A stretch of DNA of 7,007 nucleotides from an uncultured Ruminococcus sp. (lineage in GTDB: Bacteria; Bacillota; Clostridia; Oscillospirales; Ruminococcaceae), in contig CAMNMO010000146.1 of NCBI GenBank assembly GCA_946544695.1, positions 1-7,007 on the forward strand, written 5' to 3'. Numbering within the stretch: the stretch's first letter is position 1; each line of letters starts with the position of its first letter. Made by a program: the position numbers and the translations under genes. Positions 1-5,765 of the stretch are shown here, in pieces. The notes beneath the pieces were generated by a model. That model made no database searches. It saw only the letters and a list, made by a program, of their open reading frames with translations, and had not been told where the DNA came from.

Positions 1-14
1 TTCATTTTGTCCAT
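1..14 (-). CDS. 5' end of an unidentified gene (only MDKM visible)
   Basis: An ATG on the minus strand at 14-12 opens a frame reading Met-Asp-Lys-Met before the window ends. It is supported by an AAGGAGGT ribosome binding site (22-29) seven bases upstream and by a near-consensus promoter at 51-79. A second in-frame ATG at 5-3 lies too far from the RBS to be the preferred start. Nothing can be said about the product. The gene lies downstream of the ABC transporter operon on the same strand, but a strong terminator and its own promoter separate the two, so it is a separate transcription unit that may or may not be functionally linked. Confidence 0.72.
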
Positions 15-21
15 TTACAAG

Positions 22-29
22 ACCTCCTT
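22..29 (-). promoter_or_regulatory. Shine-Dalgarno site of the leftmost gene
   Basis: The minus strand reads AAGGAGGT, a near-perfect complement to the 16S rRNA 3' end, with a seven-base spacer to the ATG at 14-12. It is the main evidence that a gene begins at the window edge. Confidence 0.8.
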
Positions 30-50
30 CATGTTAAAACTGTAATTCTA

Positions 51-79
51 ATTATAGACTATTTGCAGGAGCTTGTCCA
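51..79 (-). promoter_or_regulatory. sigma-A-type promoter of the leftmost gene
   Basis: On the minus strand, TGGACA (79-74, five of six matches to TTGACA) and TATAAT (56-51, perfect) are separated by exactly 17 bp. Transcription would start near position 44 and give a leader of about 30 nt with the RBS at 22-29. A small dyad, TAATT-CT-AATTA (43-54), overlaps the -10 box and start site and could be an operator. A larger AT-rich dyad lies just upstream of the -35 box. Confidence 0.8.
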
Positions 80-89
80 GTTGTTGAGT

Positions 90-118
90 TAAAATATTTT
101 CTGAACTTTAATATTTTA
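90..118. repeat. AT-rich perfect inverted repeat upstream of promoter
   Basis: TAAAATATT (90-98) and AATATTTTA (110-118) form 9-bp perfect arms around an 11-nt loop. The repeat is centred about 60 bp upstream of the inferred start of the leftmost gene. It could be a regulator site or an AT-rich UP-like element; with pure A/T arms, chance is also possible. It is not a convincing terminator because it lacks GC pairs. Confidence 0.45.
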
Positions 119-165
119 TACTTTTTGCCTAAACAAAAGTCGGGCTTATTGGTCAACCTGATCAC

Positions 166-217
166 GCACTTTTTGCAGCATCAGCGGGCTTGTAAAAATA
201 TGGCTGCAAAAAAGTGC
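166..217. repeat. Long imperfect inverted repeat overlapping the terminator
   Basis: GCACTTTTTGCAGC (166-179) is matched by GCTGCAAAAAAGTGC (203-217). The arms are complementary apart from one extra A, with a 23-nt spacer. The right arm contains the T-tract and the base of the minus-strand terminator hairpin (213-241), so the two structures share sequence. It may be a transcript-end stabilising structure or a remnant of a duplicated terminator end; the function is unknown. Confidence 0.55.
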
Positions 218-241
218 GGCACCCGTAACGGATACCGCACT
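208..241 (-). terminator. Rho-independent terminator of the AraC-ABC operon
   Basis: Read on the minus strand, 13-nt arms (241-229 and 225-213) fold around a 3-nt TTA loop, with GC-rich pairing that includes two G-U pairs, and are followed by six Ts (213-208). The hairpin starts 21 bp after the stop codon of the second ABC gene (263). This is a strong intrinsic terminator and marks the end of the operon that begins near 4783. Confidence 0.9.
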
Positions 242-262
242 CATCATTTTTCTATCGTAAGA

Positions 263-1996
263 TCAGAGTCTCCACGAAGCAGCTTCCTGTCTGCTTTCAA
301 CAAAGTTCTTGTAGATGCCGCCCTGCGCCATCAGTTCATCGTGGGTGCCCTGCTGGGCTATCCTGCCGCCGTCGATAACTATTATGTTGTCGGCGGTGCG
401 CACGGTCTTTAATCTGTGTGCTATCATGATGACTGTCTTTTCGTGTGTCAGCGCTTCTATGGCTTCCATAAGTTCAGCTTCGTTTTCGGGATCGACATTC
501 GCAGTGGCTTCGTCAAGCACTATCACGGGGGAATCCTTCATTATCGCCCTTGCTATGGAAATGCGCTGCTTTTCGCCGCCCGAAAGACTTGCGCCGCCCT
601 CACCGATGACGGTATCATAGCCGTCGGGCAGCTGCATGATGAAGTCGTGGCAGCAGGCTTTCTTTGCCGCTTCGATGACCTTTTCCATCGGTGCATCGGG
701 CTGACCGAAACGTATGTTGTTGGCAACGGTGTCGCCAAACAGGTACACCCGCTGGAATACAAAGCTGAAATTGCGCATCAGTGCGTCCATGCTGTATTCC
801 TTCACGTTCCTGCCGTCAAGCTTCACAGCGCCTTTGTCCACGTCCCAGAATCTTGAAAGCAGGGAAGTCAGGGTGGTCTTGCCGCCGCCCGAAGGACCTA
901 CTATGGCGGTGGAGGTCCTTTCGGGTATTTTCAGGCTGACGCCGTCGATTATCTTTCTTTCGTCATAAGCAAAGTCTATGTTCTCGGCAGTGATGTCAAA
1001 GTGCGAGGGTCTGATATCCTCGCCGCTTATGTCCATCTGCGGGGTGGCAAGTATCTCCTGCGCCTGTGTGACGCTCACATCTACCGTCCTCAGCAGTGCC
1101 GAATATTTGCCTGCTGTATCCAGCTGTGCATAGATAAGATAGGAGCTGACTATCATTATCAGGCAGGTCAGCAGGTCCATGCTGCCCGAAAGGTGCATAA
1201 GCACCGATGCTGACAGTATCACAGTGCCCACAGCTTTCAGCCAGAAGCTCTGAAGTGTCATGAAGGGTATGAGTTTAAGCTCCATAGCGGAGTTTGCATG
1301 CTCGTTCTCCTCGATGGCGATGTTCAGTTCCTTGCTTTGTCTGCCGCTCAGCCTGAATGCCTTTACTTCGGATATGCCCTGTATGTATTCGATGACCTTT
1401 GCCACCAGTGCCGTGTCCTTTTCGAGCTTCTGCTTCGCCATTGAAGCTGACACCCTCATCATGCCCGCATTCACAGCGAAGAACACCACCAGTCCCGCAC
1501 AGAGGATAAGCCCCACCCTCAGGTCGTAAATGAGCATCATCAGTGTGATGACAGCTGTTGTCAGCATACCCGAGCACACAAGCATGACAACTCGTGTGGC
1601 AACATTTTCAAGGTTCTGCATGGTGTTTGTGGTAACTGACATTATCCTGCCCAGACTGTTTTCGTTGTAATAGCCCATAGGCAGATATCTCAGGTGTTCA
1701 GCCAGCTTCATGCGCTTTTCGGCACAGGTGTTGTAGCCGCCCTCTGTCTGTAACATGGTAGCCTTGCTTTTTGATATGCCCGAACCGATGATGCTTACAA
1801 GCATTATGCACAGGCAGGTAAGGCAGGTCTTTTTGGTGACGCTGTCGTTCAGCAGTGCCTGCACCATGCATGCGATGGCAGGAATTTTCAGCGCCTCAAA
1901 CACAGCCTGTATAAAGCTGAGTGCGATGGAAACATAGAAACGCTTCCTGTCGGCGGGGCTGCAAAAATCAAAGAATTTTTTCAGTGTCTTAAACAT
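263..1996 (-). CDS. ABC half-transporter, permease-ATPase fusion (second of pair; YbtQ/IrtB-like)
   Basis: This is a 577-aa exporter-fold ABC protein: an N-terminal transmembrane domain with about six helices (roughly residues 22-42, 58-75, 136-157, 160-180, 244-268, 272-292) fused to a nucleotide-binding domain. Visible ATPase motifs are Walker A GPSGGGKTT (367-375), Q-loop Gln415, signature LSGGE (471-475), Walker B VIVLDEAT (491-498, catalytic Glu496) and H-loop His527, so the site looks active. The frame stays open upstream to an ATG at 2065, but the ATG at 1996 is preferred because it follows a G-rich SD and gives the normal family N-terminus. It overlaps the preceding ABC gene by 8 bp, so translational coupling is likely, and it probably pairs with that protein as a heterodimer in the membrane. 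The DPENE after the D-loop recalls siderophore-type YbtPQ/IrtAB relatives (from memory). The substrate is unproven; drug or peptide export is the alternative. Confidence 0.94.
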   Translation of the reverse strand: MFKTLKKFFDFCSPADRKRFYVSIALSFIQAVFEALKIPAIACMVQALLNDSVTKKTCLTCLCIMLVSIIGSGISKSKATMLQTEGGYNTCAEKRMKLAEHLRYLPMGYYNENSLGRIMSVTTNTMQNLENVATRVVMLVCSGMLTTAVITLMMLIYDLRVGLILCAGLVVFFAVNAGMMRVSASMAKQKLEKDTALVAKVIEYIQGISEVKAFRLSGRQSKELNIAIEENEHANSAMELKLIPFMTLQSFWLKAVGTVILSASVLMHLSGSMDLLTCLIMIVSSYLIYAQLDTAGKYSALLRTVDVSVTQAQEILATPQMDISGEDIRPSHFDITAENIDFAYDERKIIDGVSLKIPERTSTAIVGPSGGGKTTLTSLLSRFWDVDKGAVKLDGRNVKEYSMDALMRNFSFVFQRVYLFGDTVANNIRFGQPDAPMEKVIEAAKKACCHDFIMQLPDGYDTVIGEGGASLSGGEKQRISIARAIMKDSPVIVLDEATANVDPENEAELMEAIEALTHEKTVIMIAHRLKTVRTADNIIVIDGGRIAQQGTHDELMAQGGIYKNFVESRQEAASWRL

Positions 1997-3743
1997 TTTC
2001 AGCGCCCCCCTCTCTTGCTGAGATATGTGCTGCCCACATGCTGCGGTACAGCCCGTTATTTTCAAGCAGCTGTTCGTGGCTGCCCTGTTCTTCTATCAAG
2101 CCGTCTTTTATGACGTATATGCAGTCGGCATTTTTTACTGTGCTCAGCCTGTGTGCTATTACTATCAGCGTTTTGCCTGCTACCAGCTTTGCCACGCTGC
2201 GCTGTATCAGTGCTTCGTTTTCGGGGTCGGTGTAGGCAGTGGCTTCATCGAGTATCACTATGTCTGCATTTTTCAGCATTGCCCTTGCGATGGCTATGCG
2301 CTGTCTTTCGCCGCCCGAAAGGTGTCCGCCCGATGAACCGACTACTGTATCATAGCCGTTTTCCAGCCCCATGATGAAGTCATGGCAGCCGCAGCGTTTT
2401 GCCGCATCTTCCACCTCAGCATCGGTGGCATTCTGCCGACCCAGCCTGATGTTCTCCCTTACTGTCATGTCAAACAGGAAGTTATCCTGCGAAACGTAGG
2501 CTATACGGTCGTTGTAGTCATCAAGGGGGATATCCTTGATGTTGACCCCGCCCAGTGTGATGCTGCCGCTTTTTGTGTCCCAAAGACTTGCTATCAGTCT
2601 GGCGACGGTGGATTTGCCCGAACCCGACGGACCCACCAGTGCTGCAAAGCTGCCTTCGGGTATTGTCATGGATATGCCGTGCAGTATCTCCTTTTCGTCA
2701 TAGCCGAAGCGCACATCTTTCAGCACTATCTCACCGCCGTTTATCTGCCCGTTGAGGGCTGAGGGGCGCTCCATTTCGGGGGCGTCGAGTATCACCCTTA
2801 CCTCTGAGACTATCGTGTCCATCTGTGCGATATCATCTGAGTATGACATCACACCCAGCAGCGGTTCGATAAGCCCCACCGTCAGTATGATCACAGTGAT
2901 GAAGTCTGCGGCGCTGATGGTGCCGTGCATTGCCATTATACCGCCTATGGGCAGCACTGTCAGCATGGTTGCGGGCATTATGCACATGGCGAATGTCATG
3001 TAGACGTTGCACTTGCGCATCCAGTCAACAAAGCTTGCGGCGCTTTCCTTTGCGGCAGCTGCGAATTTCTCGTAGCTTGACTGCGCCTTGCCGAACACCT
3101 TTATGACCTCGATGCCACGTATATATTCTGCGGTGACAGCGTTGAGTTCCTTTGTGGCTTTTACAGTCCTTGCGTAGTTTTCCTCATAGCCGAACATCAT
3201 CAGTGCATAGCATACCACACCGAGAGGAATGGTTATCAGTGCCGCAAGCCCCAGCTTCCACGATACGCAGAAAACGCATATCAGCACGATGACGGGTGCG
3301 CCGATGCCTGTTGTGAATTCGGGCAGGATATGCGCAAGGGTGGTCTCGATGCTGTCTATCCTTTCGACGATGGTGCTTTTGAGTGAGCCCGACGGTTTTG
3401 AGATAACATCGCCCAGCGGCATTCTTGCCAGCTTGTCAAGCGCCTTTTTACGAATGACAGCCAGTGTGTGGAAGGTGGCGAGATGCGAACACGCCGTGCT
3501 CAGTGCATGGAACAGTGAGTGTCCCAGCCACAGCGCAAGTATGGCAAGCGCATAAGTGATGTAAGTGCCCTTGTCGGTGCTTTTGTCCAGCAGCATGCGC
3601 ACTGTCTTCGCCACGAAATAGTAGGGCGCAATGCCGCAAAGCATGCTGAGTGCTGCCAGCAGTACGCTGGCTGTGAATTTTCCTTTGCGTTCACCCGACT
3701 GGCTGAGAAGCCAGCCGAAGGAACCGTTTTTGTCCTTACCCAT
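1989..3743 (-). CDS. ABC half-transporter, permease-ATPase fusion (first of pair; YbtP/IrtA-like)
   Basis: This 584-aa protein has an exporter-type six-helix transmembrane domain (roughly 23-47, 60-80, 138-162, 164-185, 248-272, 278-300) followed by an ATPase domain. Motifs are Walker A GPSGSGKST (371-379), Q-loop Gln419, signature LSGGE (475-479), Walker B IVILDEAT (495-502, Glu500) and H-loop His531, all intact. It lacks the extra N-terminal siderophore-interacting domain of mycobacterial IrtA. The start at 3743 lies 9 bp after the AraC stop, and its SD AGGAG (3754-3750) overlaps that stop codon, indicating coupled translation. With the following gene it should form a two-subunit ABC transporter. 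The AraC neighbour and DtxR-like operator favour import of a ferric siderophore or other metallophore, as in YbtPQ, but this is inference; efflux of a small molecule remains possible. Confidence 0.95.
   Translation of the reverse strand: MGKDKNGSFGWLLSQSGERKGKFTASVLLAALSMLCGIAPYYFVAKTVRMLLDKSTDKGTYITYALAILALWLGHSLFHALSTACSHLATFHTLAVIRKKALDKLARMPLGDVISKPSGSLKSTIVERIDSIETTLAHILPEFTTGIGAPVIVLICVFCVSWKLGLAALITIPLGVVCYALMMFGYEENYARTVKATKELNAVTAEYIRGIEVIKVFGKAQSSYEKFAAAAKESAASFVDWMRKCNVYMTFAMCIMPATMLTVLPIGGIMAMHGTISAADFITVIILTVGLIEPLLGVMSYSDDIAQMDTIVSEVRVILDAPEMERPSALNGQINGGEIVLKDVRFGYDEKEILHGISMTIPEGSFAALVGPSGSGKSTVARLIASLWDTKSGSITLGGVNIKDIPLDDYNDRIAYVSQDNFLFDMTVRENIRLGRQNATDAEVEDAAKRCGCHDFIMGLENGYDTVVGSSGGHLSGGERQRIAIARAMLKNADIVILDEATAYTDPENEALIQRSVAKLVAGKTLIVIAHRLSTVKNADCIYVIKDGLIEEQGSHEQLLENNGLYRSMWAAHISAREGGAENV
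2003..2014 (-). promoter_or_regulatory. G-rich ribosome binding region fixing the second ABC start
   Basis: The minus strand reads GAGAGGGGGGCG immediately upstream of the ATG at 1996, inside the last codons of the preceding gene. It supports 1996 over the longer in-frame start at 2065, whose extra 23 residues (with three cysteines) do not resemble an ABC N-terminus. Confidence 0.6.
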
Positions 3744-3749
3744 GTCAGT

Positions 3750-3755
3750 CTCCTA
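3750..3755 (-). promoter_or_regulatory. SD overlapping the AraC stop codon (translational coupling)
   Basis: The minus strand reads TAGGAG: the TAG (3755-3753) ends the AraC gene, and AGGAG (3754-3750) is the ribosome binding site of the first ABC gene, with six bases to its ATG at 3743. Ribosomes ending the regulator gene would be well placed to restart on the transporter gene. Confidence 0.75.
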
Positions 3756-4718
3756 TCTGCTGCGGTATTCCTGCGGCGTCGTGCCCATGACGTCACGGAA
3801 AGCCGCTGAAAATTTTGATGCATTGTCGTAGCCCACCTGCTGGGCGATGTCAGCGATGCGCATATCCCTTTGCGATACCAGAAGCTGCGCTGCGTAGTTC
3901 ATGCGGTAGCTGCGCATATACCTGTATAGCGGGCTGCCGTATACCGCACGGAACACCTTGCGCAGCGTCCCTGCGGGTATGCCGAACTTTGCCGAAAGCT
4001 CCTCAACTGTATAGTTCTGCGAAAGGTCGGATATCATCAGCGCACGTATTTCCTTGACCTTATCGGTCTGGGCAGCGGGGAAATACTGCCTTTCCTCAGT
4101 CTGTGCTGCGGGCTCGACGGTGTCAAGCAGTATCAGCAGCTCCATTATTTTCAGCTTGTACAGATCCGTCCTTATCAGCTTGGGTACACGGTAAAGCTGC
4201 GAAAACAGCAGGTTGAGCCGTTCATCGTCCCTAAGCAGGAACTCCTTGTTGTCGGGGCAGAATTTGTCTGCCAGCGCAGCAAGGTCGGTCTTCAGGCAGG
4301 GCATGGCTTCTGCCAGCGAATGCTCTGCTATGCCCTTCATGAAGCCGATGGTCATGCCGTGATAGTGGTTCAGCGGGAAGTGTATGCTGCCTGCATGGTG
4401 CACCCGTCTGTCTATGCGGATATCGCCCGCTTCCATATAATACCTGCCCCCGAATTGATTGATATGCTCTATCCTGCCCTCACGGCAGTGGTCGATGCTG
4501 ATGAGCGTTTCGGCATTCTGGTACTGTGAGAGGCAGCTTTCAAGATGGAAGTCATTGAACATGAGATACACCCCGTCAAACACACGGTACATGGTCATGA
4601 AGCCCTCGCCCGAGCTGTCATCGAGCCGCAGCACCCTGCATTCGCCCTCTGCTGCGACTTCGTGCACATTCTCACCAAAGCCCGCACGGTCGAGCATATT
4701 GAAAAGATCTTCGTTCAT
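3753..4718 (-). CDS. AraC/XylS-family transcriptional regulator (YbtA/PchR-like position)
   Basis: The product is 321 aa, typical for AraC regulators. The C-terminal DNA-binding domain carries two helix-turn-helix units: residues about 237-261 (TVEELSAKFGIPAGTLRKVF) and 287-319 (RIADIAQQVGYDNASKFSAAFR, ending in the family-typical TPQEYR). The N-terminal ~200 residues form an effector-binding region with no recognisable sugar-binding signature; it contains a His-rich stretch (HFPLNHYH, 113-120). The ATG at 4718 has a strong SD, GGAGGTGA (4729-4722). It is the first gene of the operon, directly before two half-ABC genes, the same partnership as YbtA with YbtPQ, so it probably activates this operon when its ligand (perhaps a ferric siderophore) is present. 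It may also control the divergent lipoprotein gene. The family call is sure; the ligand is inference. Confidence 0.95.
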   Translation of the reverse strand: MNEDLFNMLDRAGFGENVHEVAAEGECRVLRLDDSSGEGFMTMYRVFDGVYLMFNDFHLESCLSQYQNAETLISIDHCREGRIEHINQFGGRYYMEAGDIRIDRRVHHAGSIHFPLNHYHGMTIGFMKGIAEHSLAEAMPCLKTDLAALADKFCPDNKEFLLRDDERLNLLFSQLYRVPKLIRTDLYKLKIMELLILLDTVEPAAQTEERQYFPAAQTDKVKEIRALMISDLSQNYTVEELSAKFGIPAGTLRKVFRAVYGSPLYRYMRSYRMNYAAQLLVSQRDMRIADIAQQVGYDNASKFSAAFRDVMGTTPQEYRSR

Positions 4719-4734
4719 TGTTCACCTCCGAAAG

Positions 4735-4753
4735 TTAGCTTTAGCTAACCTAA
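4735..4753 (-). promoter_or_regulatory. DtxR/IdeR-like iron-box candidate in the operon leader
   Basis: The minus strand reads TTAGGTTAGCTAAAGCTAA. Compared with the DtxR/IdeR consensus TTAGGTTAGCCTAACCTAA it matches at 16 of 19 positions, including the first ten in a row. Overlapping it is a perfect dyad, GTTAGCT-TT-AGCTAAC (4734-4749). It lies about 30-50 nt after the inferred transcription start and just before the AraC SD, where a bound repressor would block transcription. It could instead be an autoregulatory AraC site. The sequence match is direct; the regulator is inferred. Confidence 0.6.
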
Positions 4754-4763
4754 ATGCACATTG

Positions 4764-4784
4764 CGGGTCATTTTTCACGACCCG
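4764..4784. repeat. Dyad at the operon transcription start
   Basis: CGGGTC (4764-4769) and GACCCG (4779-4784) are perfect 6-bp arms around a 9-nt AT-rich loop. The dyad sits directly downstream of the minus-strand -10 box, so it would be the first structure in the transcript or an operator over the start site. Its T-run lies in the loop, so it is not an intrinsic terminator. Confidence 0.5.
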
Positions 4785-4788
4785 AATA

Positions 4789-4817
4789 ATTATAGCACAT
4801 CTCAATGTCAGATTCAA
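4789..4817 (-). promoter_or_regulatory. sigma-A promoter of the AraC-ABC operon
   Basis: The minus strand has TTGAAT (4817-4812) and TATAAT (4794-4789) with a 17-bp spacer, and a TGC directly before the -10 box makes it an extended -10. Transcription would start near 4782 and give a leader of about 64 nt that contains the DtxR-like site. A strong core promoter of this type fits control mainly by repression. Confidence 0.85.
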
Positions 4818-4872
4818 CTCCAAAATGATAATAATACTCTGAAATGATCTTGATTTTCTGCCGCTCCCGATG

Positions 4873-4889
4873 TGTATCGTCGTGATACA
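4873..4889. repeat. Short inverted repeat in the divergent intergenic region
   Basis: TGTATC (4873-4878) and GATACA (4884-4889) are perfect 6-bp arms with a 5-nt centre. It lies between the two divergent promoters and could be a regulator site; there is no further support. The rest of 4840-4957 shows no gene that I can support. Confidence 0.35.
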
Positions 4890-4957
4890 AATAGGGCTGT
4901 TCTTTCGTATTGCTATGACTTTTGCAAAGCCCACTGGGTATAAATGGCATGGGTAAA

Positions 4958-4975
4958 TTTGTGCAGGCGTACAAA
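4958..4975. repeat. Small dyad upstream of the lipoprotein promoter
   Basis: TTTGTGC (4958-4964) pairs with GTACAAA (4969-4975), with one G-T pair and an AGGC centre. It directly abuts the larger dyad at 4976-5017, so the two lie in tandem upstream of the lipoprotein promoter. Confidence 0.35.
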
Positions 4976-5017
4976 AAAAGTTACAGCTTGGCTACATTGC
5001 TTGCAGCAGTAACTTTT
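4976..5017. repeat. Inverted repeat overlapping the lipoprotein promoter
   Basis: AAAAGTTAC (4976-4984) and GTAACTTTT (5009-5017) are perfect 9-bp arms. Pairing continues inward after one A-A mismatch with GCT (4986-4988) and AGC (5005-5007). The right arm covers the -35 box and spacer of the lipoprotein promoter, a position expected for an operator. Read on the minus strand the hairpin is followed by a run of seven Ts and resembles a weak terminator, but no minus-strand gene leads into it. Confidence 0.55.
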
Positions 5018-5029
5018 GTGATATATAAT
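5001..5029 (+). promoter_or_regulatory. Promoter of the lipoprotein gene
   Basis: A perfect TATAAT (5024-5029) stands 17 bp after TTGCAG (5001-5006), which keeps only the TTG of the -35 consensus. A weak -35 box overlapped by a dyad suggests an activator-dependent or otherwise regulated promoter. A second, poorer candidate lies upstream (ATGACT at 4915-4920, TATAAA at 4939-4944, 18-bp spacer). The main promoter gives a leader of about 40 nt. Confidence 0.65.
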
Positions 5030-5064
5030 GTAGTCAGTAAAGGAACGGCTTTTCACAGCCTTTT

Positions 5065-5070
5065 AGGAGG
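5065..5070 (+). promoter_or_regulatory. SD fixing the lipoprotein start
   Basis: AGGAGG lies seven bases before the ATG at 5078. It decides against the longer in-frame start at 4922, which has no good SD and lies upstream of the main promoter. Confidence 0.85.
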
Positions 5071-5077
5071 GATATTT

Positions 5078-5746
5078 ATGAAGCGCTTTACAGTTTTTGC
5101 ACTGGTGCTGACAGCATTGATGATGGGCAGCTGCGGTCAGACTGACAGCGGTGCCGATGATAAGAATGAGAGCATTCAGCAGAGTGTTGCTGAGTCTGCC
5201 GAAAGTGCGGAGGAAACAGCGGAGACCGCCGAAACAGCAGAGGCTAATCTTCCCGAAAAGCCCGATCTGTCGGCGGACATGAGCGGCGTTGTAAGTGCCG
5301 TTAAGGAGATGGAGACCGTTTTCAGCGGCACTGAGATGAAGGACGGCAGCACCTTTGAGGGCTTTGCACACCCCGATTCGCTTTACTGCACCGAACCGCA
5401 GATGATATACAAGATAGACGGCACAGCCGAGCCGATGAACTGGTCTGCCTACGTGATAGACACCGAGAATGACACCATTGCGGCACAGCTGGGCTTTCAG
5501 GCTGAAGGCACCGTAAAGGGCGAGCTCGTCGACCCTGCGGCACAGGAAGATGCGGAGGATTACCCCGTGCCGAAGCTTTACCATGAGGGCAAGGGCTTCG
5601 TGTATGCCTGGGGCAAGGAAAATTCGCCTGTGTACATCGTTGACGGCGAGGTGTATTACAGCCTGATGTCAGCACCCGACCTTACAGGTATCGACCTGCC
5701 CGATAACCCGCCGCTTTCGCCCGAATACAAGATAGACCTGAGTTGA
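5078..5746 (+). CDS. Predicted secreted lipoprotein of unknown function
   Basis: The 222-aa product begins with a lipoprotein signal peptide: MKR, a hydrophobic core (about 4-16), then LMMGSC with the lipidated Cys at 19. A low-complexity acidic linker rich in Ser, Ala, Glu and Thr follows (about 21-60, with SAESAE, ETAETAETAEA), typical of a tether from membrane to an outer domain. The remaining ~160 residues are acidic and look like a compact beta-rich domain, with an aromatic patch FVYAWGKENSPVYIVDGEVYY (174-194, shown here in part as key residues Tyr/Trp/Phe) and one further Cys (104). I recognise no family, and no solute-binding-protein fold is evident; the protein is also short for one. 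It is divergent from the AraC-ABC operon, so shared control is possible but unproven. It is anchored outside the cell membrane. Confidence 0.85.
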   Translation: MKRFTVFALVLTALMMGSCGQTDSGADDKNESIQQSVAESAESAEETAETAETAEANLPEKPDLSADMSGVVSAVKEMETVFSGTEMKDGSTFEGFAHPDSLYCTEPQMIYKIDGTAEPMNWSAYVIDTENDTIAAQLGFQAEGTVKGELVDPAAQEDAEDYPVPKLYHEGKGFVYAWGKENSPVYIVDGEVYYSLMSAPDLTGIDLPDNPPLSPEYKIDLS

Positions 5747-5765
5747 TGTTGAGCAAAGCATAAAG

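Noticed and set aside
416..856. Plus-strand open frame of 146 codons antisense to the second ABC gene
   Set aside because: It lies opposite the conserved ATPase domain, has no SD or promoter, and its translation shows no recognisable domain.
1997..2065. 23-residue N-terminal extension of the second ABC protein
   Set aside because: It is cysteine-rich, unlike family N-termini, and lies wholly inside the preceding gene. The ATG at 1996 has a nearby G-rich SD and gives the expected length.
2382..2762. Plus-strand open frame of 126 codons antisense to the first ABC gene
   Set aside because: Shadow of the ATPase coding strand; no SD and no plausible protein features.
4722..4974. Two overlapping minus-strand frames of about 70 codons across the divergent region
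   Set aside because: They cover the AraC-operon promoter, operator candidate and SD, lack their own SD, and share no recognisable domain.
4976..5017. Dyad as a minus-strand intrinsic terminator
   Set aside because: Although followed by seven Ts on that strand, no minus-strand gene reads into it (rnfD ends at the 5766-5796 terminator), and it overlaps the lipoprotein promoter, so an operator role fits better.
4922..5077. 52-residue N-terminal extension of the lipoprotein
   Set aside because: It would bury the signal peptide, lacks a good SD and begins upstream of the main promoter. AGGAGG before the ATG at 5078 is decisive.
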